Below, in pieces: positions 1 through 47,009 of a stretch of 64,000 nucleotides of DNA (positions are counted from its first letter, which is position 1; each line of letters begins with the position of its first letter). A program made the position numbers and the translations under genes. The notes below the pieces were generated by a model. It was not told where the DNA came from. It was given only the letters and a program-made list of their open reading frames with translations, and made no database searches. The stretch is taken from positions 6,944,001 to 7,008,000 of the forward strand of contig JAKZAN010000005.1 in assembly GCA_023053545.1 (NCBI GenBank), in the 5' to 3' direction. This stretch comes from Lepidurus packardi (Eukaryota; Arthropoda; Branchiopoda; Notostraca; Triopsidae).

Positions 1-34647
<34,647 letters not shown>

Positions 34648-35588
34648 CCATGCATCCTTGCACAAGTAAACTTGATTATATACTCCCTCGTTATTTACCT
34701 AACGTATTCACCTTAGGTTTAATTAAGTGGAGTTATTTATTTTTGCTGCAAAGTGTCGCTTAACCGTGCTAGCCAAAAAAAAGAAAAAATAAGTGAGATT
34801 TACGAACGGTTAGGAAGGGATCCTTGTGATGTTTCTTTTGGGGAAAAAAACTTGTAACATCTAGTTTTTTGCACCGACTCCGTAAGAAACATTTGGGACG
34901 TTCCTTCCTATTTATTAAAAAAAAATGCACCGTAATATTGTTGCTGGGTTCTGTAATTTTAATTTAAAGGTATTAAATTAGAAAAAAAAGGTTAGCACGG
35001 TTGGTATGGGAACTGCGGAATGGAAAAAGAAGAAAAACGAAGAGTTTTAACCCAACGTGGCTTGACTAATACGTGCGCAATAGAAACCCACTGTCTTGTG
35101 CTCTTTGAGTCCCTGCCGAATTGTATGTTTTCAAAGAAGAAAACCCCAGGGATTTTTTCTTTACTAGTCATGTACTTCCCGTGTAAAGCTTTAGTCAATG
35201 CAAAATCCATTTTAGTTCGACACCATTGGTCCCTCTTAGCTCCGCTTTTACCGACTGAACTTTTTATTTTGCCAAGTCTTGCATTCGAAACTGTCCGTAT
35301 ATAAACGAAACAACTACAAGAGAAGAAAGGCTTGGTATTGTGTAAATACATGTGGAATTCAAACTCGGGATCGTCTTATTCTTGTTAGAGGATGCAACGA
35401 TAATTCTGAACTAAATTTAAAATTTAGCGCCGTAACTGATAAGCTGTTCGCTATTTTGGATCATTTTCGGACTGCGATTCAGTTCCCATTTGCGCCCACG
35501 TGTGGTGGTTGTGTTCACGTGTTGATGCGTTAAGTGTATTTAAAAGTTGTGTATAATTAGGTTAATTAGCTTCGGTAACATTTTCGAA
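34648..35588. other. Intergenic region between projectin and UTP21
   Basis: This 941-bp stretch follows the projectin stop and should contain its 3' UTR and the UTP21 promoter with 5' UTR. I see no convincing polyadenylation signal, RNA gene or repeat. The ORFs on both strands have no recognisable content. Confidence 0.6.
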
Positions 35589-38500
35589 ATGGATTTAGAT
35601 GGAGAAGATTCAATTCAGAGTGCAAATGAAGACAAAAAGACTATTCAGACTGTTGGGACGAGTCATATTTACACTGGGTACAGAGCGCTAGGCTACATTG
35701 CGAATCAGGTGCCTTTAATTGTGAGATTTATCACGAGGAGGAAGGAAAACTTGATAGTCACTGTCATTGGAAAGTCTTTCCATACCTATTCGGTAAGTTT
35801 GTCAAAAAATGCATGTAATTTGCTGGCTTGAAGCCGATATTGGATTAACTTGCCGTTATGAATACTATAATACTAACGAGAAAAATTTTCTGATTCATAT
35901 AGAGCAGTCATTTGAATCTGTTGAGCGTGGGAACACCTCATGAAGGAGATATTTCATGTCTAGCTGCGGATACGTTCCATGTTTACACTGGATGTGGCAA
36001 AGTTATCAGAGCTTGGAGACGAGGCACTGAGGTATGTTTAAAGTTCATCGTCACATTCAACGTGGTTTTCATAAGCTCTTAATGTTGGTGTATGCTTTAG
36101 TTAAATCACACATACATTGGACATGACCATCCAGTCCATCTCATGCTGCCGTTTGGTCCCCATCTAATTGCAATAGACGAAAACAACTCCCTAAAAATCT
36201 GGAACATAAAAAATGAGGACTTATTCTTGGAACTTTCTTTTGGCGAGAGCTTCACCATTAGTGCGATTTGCCACCCCAGCACGTATGTTAATAAGATTCT
36301 CTTGGGTTCCCAACAAGGAACGTTACAGCTTTGGAACTTGCGTACCAATCAGCAAATTTATACGTTTGAAGGCTGGGGATCTCCAGTTTTAGTTCTTGAG
36401 CAGGTAAAAACGTTCAGTACTTTTTTCAGAAAAAATTCTAATATTTCTTGCTATATTTAGAGTCCTGCATTGGATGTAATTGGCATAGGCTTAGCTTCAG
36501 GCTCGATTTATTTATACAACATCAAGTTTGACGAAGTGGTAATGCACTTGCATCAAGACTGGGGACCGGTACTTGGTTTATCTTTCCGTACCGATGGAGT
36601 TCCAGTCCTTCTTTCTGGTTCTCCACAAGGCCATATTGCGGTGTGGGATTTGGAGAATCGCAGACTTGGCTCTCAAATCAGAGACGCACACGTAGGAGCT
36701 GTCGCTGGCTTAAAATGCCTCACAGATGAACCTGTAGCTGTCACTTCTGGCCCAGATAACACTTTAAAGGTAAAATAAGACTTTTATCCTATTTCAACTA
36801 ATGTTTTTATTGTTTAGATGTGGATATTTGACCAGAGTGATGGCAGTGGACGTTTATTACGGCTTAGGGAAGGCCATCATGCTCCACCTATTTGTATTCG
36901 CTTCCATGGTCCCTCAGGCGATACATTACTGAGTGCAGGCCAAGATGCAACATTAAGATCCTTCTCTACTGTTACAGACCGTTTAAACCACAGTTTGGGC
37001 AGAGCTAAAGCTAAACCAAAGCAGAAAAAGAAGAAGGATCCTACTCTCTTGCCTTCCATTACCACTTTTAGCTCAGGTAACACTTAACTTTTTTGAACTA
37101 TCGTAGCTCTCCTAATTGAATAATTTAACGTTTTTGTTATCAATATGTAGAATGGGTGCGAGAAAAGGACTGGACTGGAGTCGTTTCCTGTCACCGAGGA
37201 CTCTCCAGGGCGTATACGTGGAACACGCAAGGCGGAATGGGTGAACATAGTTTACAGCATCCAAGGTTTTCAAGCCATCCCAACTTCAATCGAGCAACAG
37301 CGACTGTATGATTTTTCAGTCAATTTTTCAAATCAGTTTTAATGTGTATACTTCTGTTTAGAGCGTTTGTGTATCGGTTTGTGGTCATTTTGTGACACTG
37401 GGCTACTCAACTGGGCACGTGGATCGTTATAACTTGCAATCTGGCTTATTGCGTGCCACGTATAGCCAAGCTGTCTTGGCTGAGCCCGACTTGCAAGTCT
37501 TGGGAATGGCTGGAGCAGTAACTGGAGCAGAAGGAAGAGCCCACCCCCAAGCTGTTCGAGGCGTAGCATCTGATGGTCTCAACCAGGTTTTGGTCACCGC
37601 GGGCAACGAAGGTCAGCTTCGATTCTGGAGGTTCAAAACGGCCGAAGAACTAGGTTTTACTGACTTGCCAGCGGCTCCAACACATTTAAGCCTTCATAGG
37701 GAAAGGTATTTTTCCTAAACTTATACCTAAGTCATTGGGAACATTTTTATTTATTTTTTTAGTGGTTTGATAGCGGTAGCTTTAAGCGACTGGAGTATTG
37801 TCCTCGTGGAGCTTTTCAACCGCAATATTGTACGTCGCTTAAGCGGTCATAAAGGATCGATTACCGATGTGGCTTTTAGTCCTGATGCCCGTTGGTTAGC
37901 CACAGCAGCCCTGGATGGCACTTTGACGACATGGGACCTTCCAACCGGAACGTGTGTGGATAAAATCCGTCTGCCGTCAGCCATAACATCACTCAGCTTC
38001 TCTCCAGTGGGCAATTTCCTAGCAACTTCCCATGTTGATGATTTGGGTGTTTACTTGTGGGTTAATCGCGGGGTATACCAGCCCTTGATGCTGCGGCCGT
38101 TGGAAGAAGAAGCAGAAGCTGTTACTGTTTCTTTACCGGGGACAGCCGCATCACGTACCCAGGACGAAGGAGAAGAAACAGTGAAGAGCGAAGAGGTGGA
38201 CCTTGAAAATGAAGAGTTTGCTTCGCCTGAGCAAATAGACAACGATCTTGTAACCTTATCGAACTTGCCCGCGTCCAGGTGGAAGAACTTGCTCAACTTG
38301 GACCTCATTAGGGTAAATATTTTCTCATTTTAACTATTGGCCTTTCGAAGCCGAGAATGTTATTCGTATATCGTCGTTCTCGGTCAAAAAACAGCCAAGA
38401 ATAAACCAACAAGTCTGTCATGGTCGCCGCTTGTACGTAATCTCATCGTCATGACGGCATTACCCAGATAGCCTACAGCGTGAATCTATAAAAAGGAAAC

Positions 38501-39372
38501 GTGTGGGAAAGTGTAAAAAAGAAGACGGTGCTTTGCTTCTCTGGGTTAAACAAGTCAATAACCGATTTTCGGTTATTAGAATCTTCACGTAATATAATCC
38601 GTATTCACTTGACTAACGTGATCACAATACGGGGCATCTACTTTATATTCTAAAAGCAAGGGCTTACATTTATTTGATGCTATAGTTACATTTTCGTTAA
38701 TTTTTTGCTTTTTTGTATAGCGCCGTAACAAGCCAATCCAACCTCCTAAAGCTCCTCCTCCAGCTCCGTTCTTTATGGGCAATTTGGCACATTTCAACCT
38801 CGGGTTAAATCAACCAGCGCCAAACGAGGGTAGTAAACAACCGGGATCGAAGCTAATATCCCTGGGAGCCTTACAGCCTCTTACGCCATTTGCTGCAGCG
38901 TTAGACAAGGCAGAAAATACCAAAGAAGGTAAGATTAAAATTGGTTAATTATTACACTTATATCATTTTCGTTAGGCGTTGACTGTTTTTCGCTTTTGAA
39001 ACACTTGGGTCCTTCGGGTATTGATACTGAATTGCGTGGCTTGTCACCTCTGAATGGCGGCTCGGTGACCTTAATGACTGATTTTTTGACAGCCATGCAA
39101 GAATCTTTAAAACTGAAGAAGGATTTCGAGTTCCTGCAATCGGTACTGGCTCTGTTCCTCAAAGTAATTTTTTTTTGTTTTTTTTTCTGTTCATGGTAAT
39201 ATGTGTGTTTTATTCTTGGTAGATCCATGGGAGTGAGCTAATTGTCCACGGTTCATGCGTTGAGTCAATGCAAGCGTTAAGTGAAGTAGAAGATAGCACA
39301 TGGTGTCCTTTACAGGAGCATTTGGATTCGAATTTAGCTCTTTTAAGTTTCTTAAGGCATCCTATCCTTTGA
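35589..39372 (+). CDS. WDR36: WDR36/UTP21, U3 snoRNP small-subunit processome protein
   Basis: Eleven exons encode 932 aa: 35589-35792, 35903-36031, 36101-36403, 36461-36769, 36818-37076, 37151-37305, 37362-37705, 37763-38312, 38721-38928, 38976-39163, 39223-39372. Utp21/WDR36 is a tandem beta-propeller scaffold of the nucleolar UTP-B complex, needed for 18S rRNA processing. The N-terminus has the family pattern YRALGYIANQVPLIVRFITR followed by NLIVTVIGKSFHTYS. Classic WD repeats are visible, for example GHKGSITDVAFSPDARWLAT with LDGTLTTWD near residue 600. The Utp21 C-terminal domain begins around residue 700 with SNLPASRWKNLLNLDLIRRR followed by NKPIQPPKAPPPAPFF, preceded by an acidic Glu-rich stretch. 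Length fits human WDR36 (about 950 aa, from memory). The start ATG has a good context (CGAAATGG). The introns are short except 38313-38720, which holds a pogo-like fragment. Confidence 0.92.
38480..38644 (+). mobile_element. Right-end fragment of the pogo-like element in a UTP21 intron
   Basis: The stretch from AAAAAGGAAACGTGTGGGAA to ACGGGGCATCTACT matches the right third of pogo-like copy 2, including CCGATTTTCGGTTATTAGAAT and TTCACTTGACTAACGTGATC. The left part is missing. It shows that the family also entered the neighbouring gene. Confidence 0.6.
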
Positions 39373-39628
39373 ATTGGGTTTTCTTGCTTTATTTTATACA
39401 AAGGTGAGCCCTAAATTTAACCTGACTAAATCAAGACTTATTAGTGTTGGAACTGTATTCGTAAGCTACAACATGAAAAGAAAAAATTTTTAGCACCCAC
39501 ACACTCATATAACTGCAGACAGGACAGCATAAACTGGAAGTAAGGGAAGGAAGACAAACAGGAAATTGGTCAGTCGTGTTGGAAACGTTCGAAGGCAACT
39601 TTCATGGACAGATGGAAGACGGAAACAT

Positions 39629-41552
39629 TTAGGCAGTCAGGGCCAGGAGAGCTTTCTGGTAGTCGCCACTTAAATCGCCCTGAATTTGTGAAAAACACAT
39701 TGGGGTTCAAAAAACGTCTTGGAATAGGCGTTAGAAATGTTCAGTTGCTTAAAGCTATCAGGATTTTTTCCAAATCCCCTGTCGTTTCTCCCTAATGGAC
39801 ACCTATGGTTTTTCTCTGCGTTTCTTTTTCAAATGTGTTTTCCAAATTACCTTAATCCAGGAATCGAGGGTTTTCCCGTATTTGCGTTGAAATTCATCCT
39901 TGATGTTACCCAAGTCGATCTCACTCCGCGAGACGATCAAACGAATCAGTTGGCGATCGTGAGTCCCCGCACCAGCCATTGATGCGTGCAAACGTTCCGC
40001 AAAGTACTCGCGTCTGTTTTGGGCACATTTCACTATGAACGATTTAGGAAAATTTGACGTAAATTGTTTAGCTTTATCTAATCAAACTTACGAACAGCCA
40101 CTAAACCGTCCTCTACATTGTAAGAGAATTCTCGACGCACAGCATCAATTAGGGGATGTCCCGTTATCTTTTGATACTCTTGCATGATTTGGCGCAGCTG
40201 CGTAAAACTGCGCGTCGCCAAGATGCTATTGAACGTAGCTTCGTCCGTTCCCATCTTATTTTCACCTTAAAACAAATGTTTTTTAATTTTTTTAAATATT
40301 TTTTCCATGGTTCTTTACCCGCAGAATAAAGACGCTGGGCATCGGATTGTGCGCCTGCAATGTCCGCGATTTCGTGCTCGTCACGTTGGCCTTGTGCTAA
40401 AGATATTAGCAAGTGCTTGAAATCCCCACTAGTGTCCCCAGACAGATCCTTTTCCAAGGAACGTCCGAATTCTAAAAAAAAAAAAAAAAGAAAAAATAAG
40501 TTACATAACTTAGCCATTAACGAGGTGCGGTTACGTCGATGATAAGAAGCACTGATATTTCGAATCTCGTGATTGGTGCGGCTACACAAAATTTCAATTA
40601 GGACGCCGTCCTTGGTTCCCATGCCAGCCATGCTCTTCTGCAATTCTGTAGCCAAAAAGTCTGGTAAGGGCAGCATCAACGCCAGTATAACATTCTCGAA
40701 ATTGCCGGATAGTTCGCTCTTCAGATCTTTGATGAGATCCTAGAACAAGGCTTCGTTAAAACTTGTACTTCAAAATTTAAAAAAAGTACTCTTCCAAAAG
40801 ATGCTTTATAGGCCATGGAAATTTGTTGACGTTGTTCAGAGGTACGGTGGCAGAGAACGTTAATTATGGCCTTTTCGTCAGTTCCCATACCCTTCATTGC
40901 TTTACGAAGCACTTCTCCATCCTGGCGGGCGTCGAACGGATGAAAAGGGCGAACTGTGGGGCGATCCTAAACAGATGTATATGTCAGATTTCTTCTAAAT
41001 TTGTGTCTATTTTTGTTCATTTTTTGGCTTTTTACTGGATCCATTGGGCGACTTGGCTGCGAAGGATGCTGCTGCACGGCAGGCACTGTTGGATAGGCGT
41101 AACCTGGAGCGTACTGCGGTGTAGGCTGTGGGTAGCCTGTTGGTGCTATAGGAGTTTGTGGATATCCTGCTAGTGCTGTAGGAGTTGGTGGGTATCCTGC
41201 TGGTGCTTGGGGAGCAGGATAGCTTGGATACGGTGAAGGTGCGGGCACCTGCAGGGAATTAACAATAATTCATTAGAGTTTGTAGGATGTAGCTTGACTG
41301 CATTATTTTAAGGGCATCTATTGGCTTATGGGAAGGAAACGGGTTTGTTGATTTTACCTGATGTGGTTGTTGATAAGGATAAGGCATTGGAGCAGGCGCT
41401 ACTGCAAAACCATGTCCGGATGCAGGTGGATACATGGGATAACCTCCACCCGAAGCTACAGGGGCGTGGTTCGGTTGAGGGGGATATGCGGGATAGGGAT
41501 TGTTTTGCTGGGGTTGCTGTGTAGGATAACTGGGGTAGTTAGGGTAGCTCAT
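39629..41552 (-). CDS. Annexin with a long Pro/Tyr-rich N-terminal head
   Basis: Eight exons on the minus strand encode 449 aa: 41552-41358, 41248-41036, 40966-40790, 40739-40535, 40471-40319, 40265-40092, 40032-39851, 39679-39629. Annexins bind acidic phospholipids in a Ca2+-dependent way. Residues 1-136 are a low-complexity head of PxY/PxP motifs ([16 protein letters not shown], then repeated AGYPQTP-like units), as in annexins A7 and A11. Four annexin repeats follow, with type II Ca2+ loops GMGTDE, GMGTKD, KMGTDE and GAGTHD. Repeat 2 continues [18 protein letters not shown]. The last exon encodes the typical terminus [16 protein letters not shown] and stop. The sequence is complete in frame with canonical splice sites. 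It ends 256 bp from the convergent UTP21 gene. The vertebrate class cannot be assigned by eye, so no symbol is given. Confidence 0.92.
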
Positions 41553-41834
41553 GGTTGTAATGGATTAACAATACGAGGCCAAAACTAACAGTAAAACGGA
41601 ATTGGGGTCAAGTGAGATTTGTGGTGAGTGCGAAGACGGGCAGAGCGCAAAGAAAGCTAGAAAACCATTTTTTTTATAATTGTGAATTAAGGATTAATTA
41701 TTACTACCTTTGGTTTAACAAAATCTGGATTTAAGAAGCTCTGGGGAATTGACACTTTTGGAAAGGAGTTTTAGCAACGAGAACTGTGCGAGTTGTTTAT
41801 ATGCTGCCTGTTGGGAGCTGACGCGAGCAGTGTG

Positions 41835-42225
41835 AGAACTGGGTGCGCTACAAAGGCAATGGGAGCCTTGAACTTTTGCTGGAGCTTTAGGGTAGCGAGG
41901 GGTGTGATAACGGGAAACTGCTTGGCATCGTTCGTCCTTCCATGACGTAAATCGACGTACAAGAGTGACGCACAAAGTAAAGGTATATCAGTAAAACGAC
42001 TGGAGTAGACAGTGTTAACTAAGGCGTATGACTAAGACATTGTAGACGGAAGTTGCTGTGACGTTCAGAGTACATTCACGAAGTTATAAAGCTAGTTCGA
42101 GAAGTGTGTCCTAATTTGAATACGTCATGCAGGCTATGGGATTGTTTAAGTGGCGCAACATTCGAAGGCTTAAAAAATCGTTGGCTGTTTACGCCATATC
42201 GATAGTGCGTGCACAGTAAAGGGGG
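41835..42225 (-). repeat. Duplicated segment, copy 1 (partner at 44885-45235)
   Basis: About 390 bp here resembles 44885-45235 in the same orientation. Shared blocks include CTACAAAGGCAATGGGAG, GGGAAACTGCTTGGCATCG, AAGCTAGTTCGAGAAGTGTG and CTAATTTGAATACGT. On the minus strand both copies keep an open frame, DAKQFPV..(A)TLK..QK.K.PIAFVA.P, of about 30 residues. I do not recognise this peptide. It may be an exon of an unknown gene or chance. Copy 1 lies upstream of the annexin gene. Confidence 0.5.
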
Positions 42226-42582
42226 GCGCCAGTAGTAGATTTTCCCTCAGCAATGGCGGCTTTTGTTTACATTCATTGGCGTTTCTATGGTTTGGCGACT
42301 GTAGCGCTTGATTCGCACATGTATATTGTATGTATTTGCGGTATACATATAACTTCAAGCAAACACATGGCCTTGTAGCAATTTTGAATTGTGAACTAGG
42401 TAAGGATTTTGTACTAAGTTTTAAAATACATGCGAAGGAATATGTTATAGCAATGCGAGCTTCTAGAGAATACAAGGTATGGCTATATGGGCGAAGCGCC
42501 ACTTTTGTATAAATCGGAAAAAGATACCAGCCTTGTTTATAAGTTGTCTATATAGAAGTTCAACGCATTGCAGATACAAGCG

Positions 42583-42655
42583 TGTGACGGAGTGGATAAG
42601 ACGCAAGCCTTGTGAAAGGGAGATCGTGGGTTCGAAACCCAGTCGAGGCAATTTA
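42583..42655 (+). pseudogene. tRNA-derived remnant with an internal pol III promoter
   Basis: The sequence has an A-box-like GACGGAGTGGATAAGACG and a good B box / T-loop GGGTTCGAAACCC, spaced as in a tRNA, and ends GTCGAGGCA. The acceptor stem does not pair (no GCCTCGA partner at the 5' side) and the anticodon stem is poor. A T-rich run and a small TTTCGTT/AACGAAA hairpin follow. It is either a decayed tRNA gene or the head of a tRNA-derived SINE. A functional tRNA is unlikely. Confidence 0.45.
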
Positions 42656-42659
42656 TTTC

Positions 42660-44880
42660 GTTAAAAAAACGAAATATTAAAAGGCTATCTTTCTCTATAC
42701 CTTATGCCTTCCCGGCAATGTTCCTATTCCTATATTCGAAATTGTGTTGCTTCGGCATCACGAGCTCGAATATCAGGGATAGGAAACCTAGCAGGGGAGT
42801 TGGGATCAGGGAAAGGGGCGAGGCCCTCATTTTTTCACGATTTTTGAAGGGGACCCTCTTGATAAAGCATTATTCCTTATGGAGAAAAGCCCTGAAAACG
42901 CTTTTCCAGCTCGAAAAGATGCCACGCCCCCTTTTTGGCCCAATCCACTAATAGAGTCGTTGTTTTTGTATAAGACACACCCCTTTTAGCGGATTTTTTA
43001 AAAATCACGCAAAAATTTAAAAATTTTTCGCTTGTATTAAAAAAATTAGAAATCGTACAGCAACGAAATTTTTAAAAACTAGATTTTACGAGGAACGTTT
43101 TGGGTAACAGATTCACGAAGGTTATTCTGAGGTCAATTCCGTAACCTTTTTTCCAATGTAGCCTTCTTCGCTTCACGGGCAATATATCACCGGTTGATTT
43201 AAAATCTTTGAATACTTAATTTCCAATCAAAAGAATAGATCTTCCAAGGTAGCTTCGTGAGGCTTGAGTGATCTTGAACAAGACAAGAATCCATCTTATG
43301 TAGATGTATCGCATTAGGTGACCAAATCCCCCTTCCTCGGCCCTAACGGGTAGCAATTGTGATTAACCTTCGTTTTGCACGCCATGTGAGCGAATACACT
43401 TGAAAATGTTCGAAATGTACTGACGCGTATACCCTCGGGAGTTATGTCGAAACTTATCAATATTGCTACTTCTAATTAATAAAATTTGATAACATGCAAG
43501 CTACTTGCATACTAATTAAGTTTTGATTGCTTTCAGTTTGATAAATGCTGGATGGGAGTCATAAAAATGTAAATAAAACGAGCAAATTACCTGGAACGTA
43601 CTAGGCTTGGATTCTGTTCACAAAATGGCTGGCGTGATCTAATTCGTCGTCTACGCAAAGTGGCGGCGAATGCCTACAGAGGGCTGTATCTCCCTGCCAA
43701 AGACGAATAAGGTGATTGGGCACTGCGTTGGGCATTATTTTTATTTATTCCGTATTCTGGCATTTTGCGTTTTAACAATACCGTTCCCCTGAAATTTGTT
43801 GAAGAAAATTAACAGTGATTTTTTAAAATGACGTAACCAAAAATCACTAAAAATTAGCAACAACTACAGTGTCGGTAATAACTGGGCACAAGGAAGGGGT
43901 AAGAACGAAAATTAAGAGTCTGAATCTATTCCAAAATTGTAACAATTTACACCAATTGAGCTCTTAGATAAGAGCGCTTTTTTACTTCAAGCAGTTATTC
44001 AAGCAGTTAAGAATGGAGGCATCAACATGAACATGAACAAATTCAGAATATAGAACCAAGGATGAGCTACAAACGTGCAGTACTCACAAAGGCATACTCC
44101 GGAGGATTTAGTGAATAAATTTTCTGGTGAATAAATCAGGTCTGAAATTCATATAAACACAAAGCCGATTATTTACTGCCAAGATATCAGTGCAGTTACG
44201 GATTTGGTACAAATCCTTCCAGCGTTAAAACTACACAATCCAATCAATATAGTCTTGACCGTAGACACAAGGTAATTAGACAGACATGTGTCTAATCCTC
44301 TCAGAAGCCAATGGGATATCGAGTTGAAGAAGTCTCTGCTCATTTACTAACCAAACAGATTTAAATATTTTTAGCCGAATTCATAATTGCGTCGTAAGGG
44401 CGACGAACCGCAACGTTAGGAGAACGGATCTATTTTATTTCCTTTTATTATTACGAATTTATTCTATTAAACTATTAAATACATTTTAAACAATCTTTCT
44501 TCAATCCATGTCAACTCTGACAGGTGGCGCGCATGTTTTCCCTTAGCTTCGTTTGCATAACAGGCGAAGAATTATGAATGTCTAAAAAATTAAAATAATA
44601 GTTGCAAACTCGAGTAGGCAAAAGGTGACAAAGAATAACCCAAGTGACATCTTGTTTGAACTTGTTAAGCCTAAATTTAACAAAATTGTCTCGTTATAAA
44701 ATGTCTACACGCCCCCAAACGTTTGAATTGAAACATCACACTGAAAACACGCCCAAACCCCACAACCGAAGCTAAATTAATGCCTATAAATAAACAGGAA
44801 TGTTGTTTGCAAGTACAAATAGACTAAATTACTCACATTTAGCTAAAAACTATCTTAAAAGTTAATTATAACTCCAGGGT
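42660..44880. other. Intergenic region without recognised genes
   Basis: I see no ORF with known similarity on either strand, no clear terminal repeats and no RNA gene. Parts such as 42960-43080 are A/T-rich. Confidence 0.5.
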
Positions 44881-44884
44881 CTCG

Positions 44885-45235
44885 TTGTCAGAGCTGGGGT
44901 AAGCTACAAAGGCAATGGGAGGCTTGTATTTTTGGTGGATCTTTAGGGTAGCGCCGGGTGGGACAACGGGAAACTGCTTGGCATCGATTCGTCGTTTCGT
45001 GACGTAGATGATTTAGCGCTACGTAGATCGAAGCAATGGTTTAGCTTTAGATATATGGCTAAGATTTTGTTCTTGTATTCTGAAGTGTCTAGGACCTTCC
45101 TAGTACATTGACGAAGTTGTAAAGCTGGTTCGAGAAGTGTGGCCTAATTTGAATACGTTATACTATGGGAGTGTTGTTTTAATTGTGCAACATTCGCCCA
45201 CTTATAAATCGTTGGTTCGTGCCATATTGATGGCA
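44885..45235 (-). repeat. Duplicated segment, copy 2 (partner at 41835-42225)
   Basis: It matches copy 1 with many substitutions and few indels. The minus-strand frame here reads IYVTKRRIDAKQFPVVPPGA followed by TLKIHQKYKPPIAFVAYP and ends at a stop after about 15 more residues. An in-frame stop lies just upstream, so if coding it would be an internal or terminal exon. From 45236 to 45883 nothing is recognised. Confidence 0.5.
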
Positions 45236-45883
45236 AATTTTCTCTTTTTCTTTCAACTCATTCTCGTCGTGATGTGTGAATTTCTATCAAAACTGGAGCC
45301 TTCTTGTTGTATTGTATAACATAACACAGTGTGCAAGTTTCGAGGAGATGTGCCCTTTTACAATTTTACCAGCTATTTGATGGAACGCAGTTTCTTGTAA
45401 GAACGTTTTTCTTTTGAAAGAACGGTTTACGTACTATAAATGAAACTAAGAATTGTAATTAATCTTCTTAGAGCATTCGTCTTTTTAGGACACGGCATAA
45501 TCTTTCTAATGAGCTGTCGATCCTTCAGACAATGAATTTAATTTCTCTTGTGACTTTCATTTTCAATATCCTTTGAAACTTTAATATTTGATTCGGCGTA
45601 GGCAAAGCATTCTATGTACAGTAGTAGTTCTATTCGGATTTAATCAGTTTATTAACCGTATTTATAAATAATTAGTGTAACTTTTAGAAAGTATGATGCA
45701 CATTTTTTAGTCGTTAGACTTTAGTTTTTTACGTAAAGCTTTTATTAGTATGATTTACAGGGCCAAACTCTGAAAAAGATTATCATATAATACATCCCCA
45801 AAGCGAAAAGGACACAAAATCAATAACTGCAACTAGAAAGGGGTAGTAAGTTGAAAGTACGAGCTGACAAGTCACACACATAA

Positions 45884-47009
45884 CTAATACATGAAAATGT
45901 TAATCCCAATAAACTTTACATCAGGCAACGCAGCCCAAGAAATACCACCGAACGACTCATTCTTGGTTCCGTTAAATTGAAAAAAAAAATCGTTTGGGGT
46001 GCCAAACCAAGCAGTTCCACGTCCCGGACAAGAACTTAAATCATAAGACGTATCGCTGGGGAAGGGAGCATACTGCTGGTCAAATTCCAAAACGATCCAC
46101 ACAATTCCCCAAAAGTCGAGTTGTCATACGGAACTGAATACAATGGGGCACTTAGTCCGTCTCCAGCGGTGTCCCCAATGTACGCTCTTACGCTCAGTTG
46201 CGAGTATGGATCGCAGAATAAGTTGGAGTAATTAGCTGTGTACGTGGTCATGTTCTTGTCAAATAGCTGAATATAAAGGGTAGCATTTCGGTCATTAAGT
46301 ATTAATGAACACCCTCCCCATGGGAAATTATTCCAAGCTGATTTCTCCATAACTGTACCATTTCGAAACACGAAACGCTGGTAAATAAGTAGCATTTGCT
46401 AAAACACGTGGCAGGGAATTGGTAAGAACTATACCTAAAGGACCAAAGGGTACATGCCTCTTCCCCTAATATTCGATCTTATGTAAGCTTAGTAGTAATA
46501 TATTTTTAGGAATCATACATTGCACAGACGAACGTGAATAAAACGCCCGGTGACAACTCCTGCAATCCAGGCTGCAGGAAACACAGTTGTTACCCCAGTA
46601 GCCTGGTCGTTGACATAACGAGCAGCTTCCACCAGAGTAGATGCATATTTCTTGGCAAGTCATTGGCTTTCCAGTATCAGGAACTTTATCGAAATGTAAA
46701 GCCAAGCCTTTGTGTGGAAAAGTATATTTTGAGGATTATCGCACATACTCTGGTTCCGCAAGATAAATTGCAGCCATGTGGTGCCCATTGGAGATAACAC
46801 GGTGCTGGAGTGACAGTCGGGGTTATGGGCACACCTTCTCGTACACATAGTACGAGCCAGATTTAGGGATCCAGAGCAACGGAACCCCATAAAAGTGTTT
46901 CCAATACCATACCATCGGAATACTTCCCACGATAATTAGAATGCGTGACGCTGAAAAACGATGCCTCTACTGTCAAAACTCCTAGACACAAAAATATCAG
47001 GAGGCGCAT
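45884..47009 (-). pseudogene. PAN/fibrinogen-like secreted protein, degraded copy A
   Basis: The first codons are intact: MRLLIFLCLGVLTVEASFFS (signal peptide) then VTHSNYRGKYSDG, the family's N-terminal motif. PAN-like (ARTMCTRRCAHNPDCHS), Cys-rich (DKVPDTGKPMTCQEIC, CSLCQRPGYWGNNCVSCSLDC) and fibrinogen-like parts (YIGDTAGDGL, LCGSFWN, CPGRGTAWFGTP, GISWAALPDVKFIGINIFMY) are all present in order. They lie in different frames. At least three shifts are needed, near 46880, 46690 and 46080, and a stop lies in frame at the start of the third exon near 46400. The copy most downstream on the minus strand is therefore probably dead, unless the assembly has indel errors. Confidence 0.75.

Noticed and set aside
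36877-37083. Minus-strand ORF with a hydrophobic Phe-rich stretch
   Set aside because: Antisense of the Lys-rich AKAKPKQKKKKD segment of UTP21.
42583-42655. Functional tRNA (His or Thr anticodon)
   Set aside because: Acceptor and anticodon stems do not pair despite good A and B boxes.
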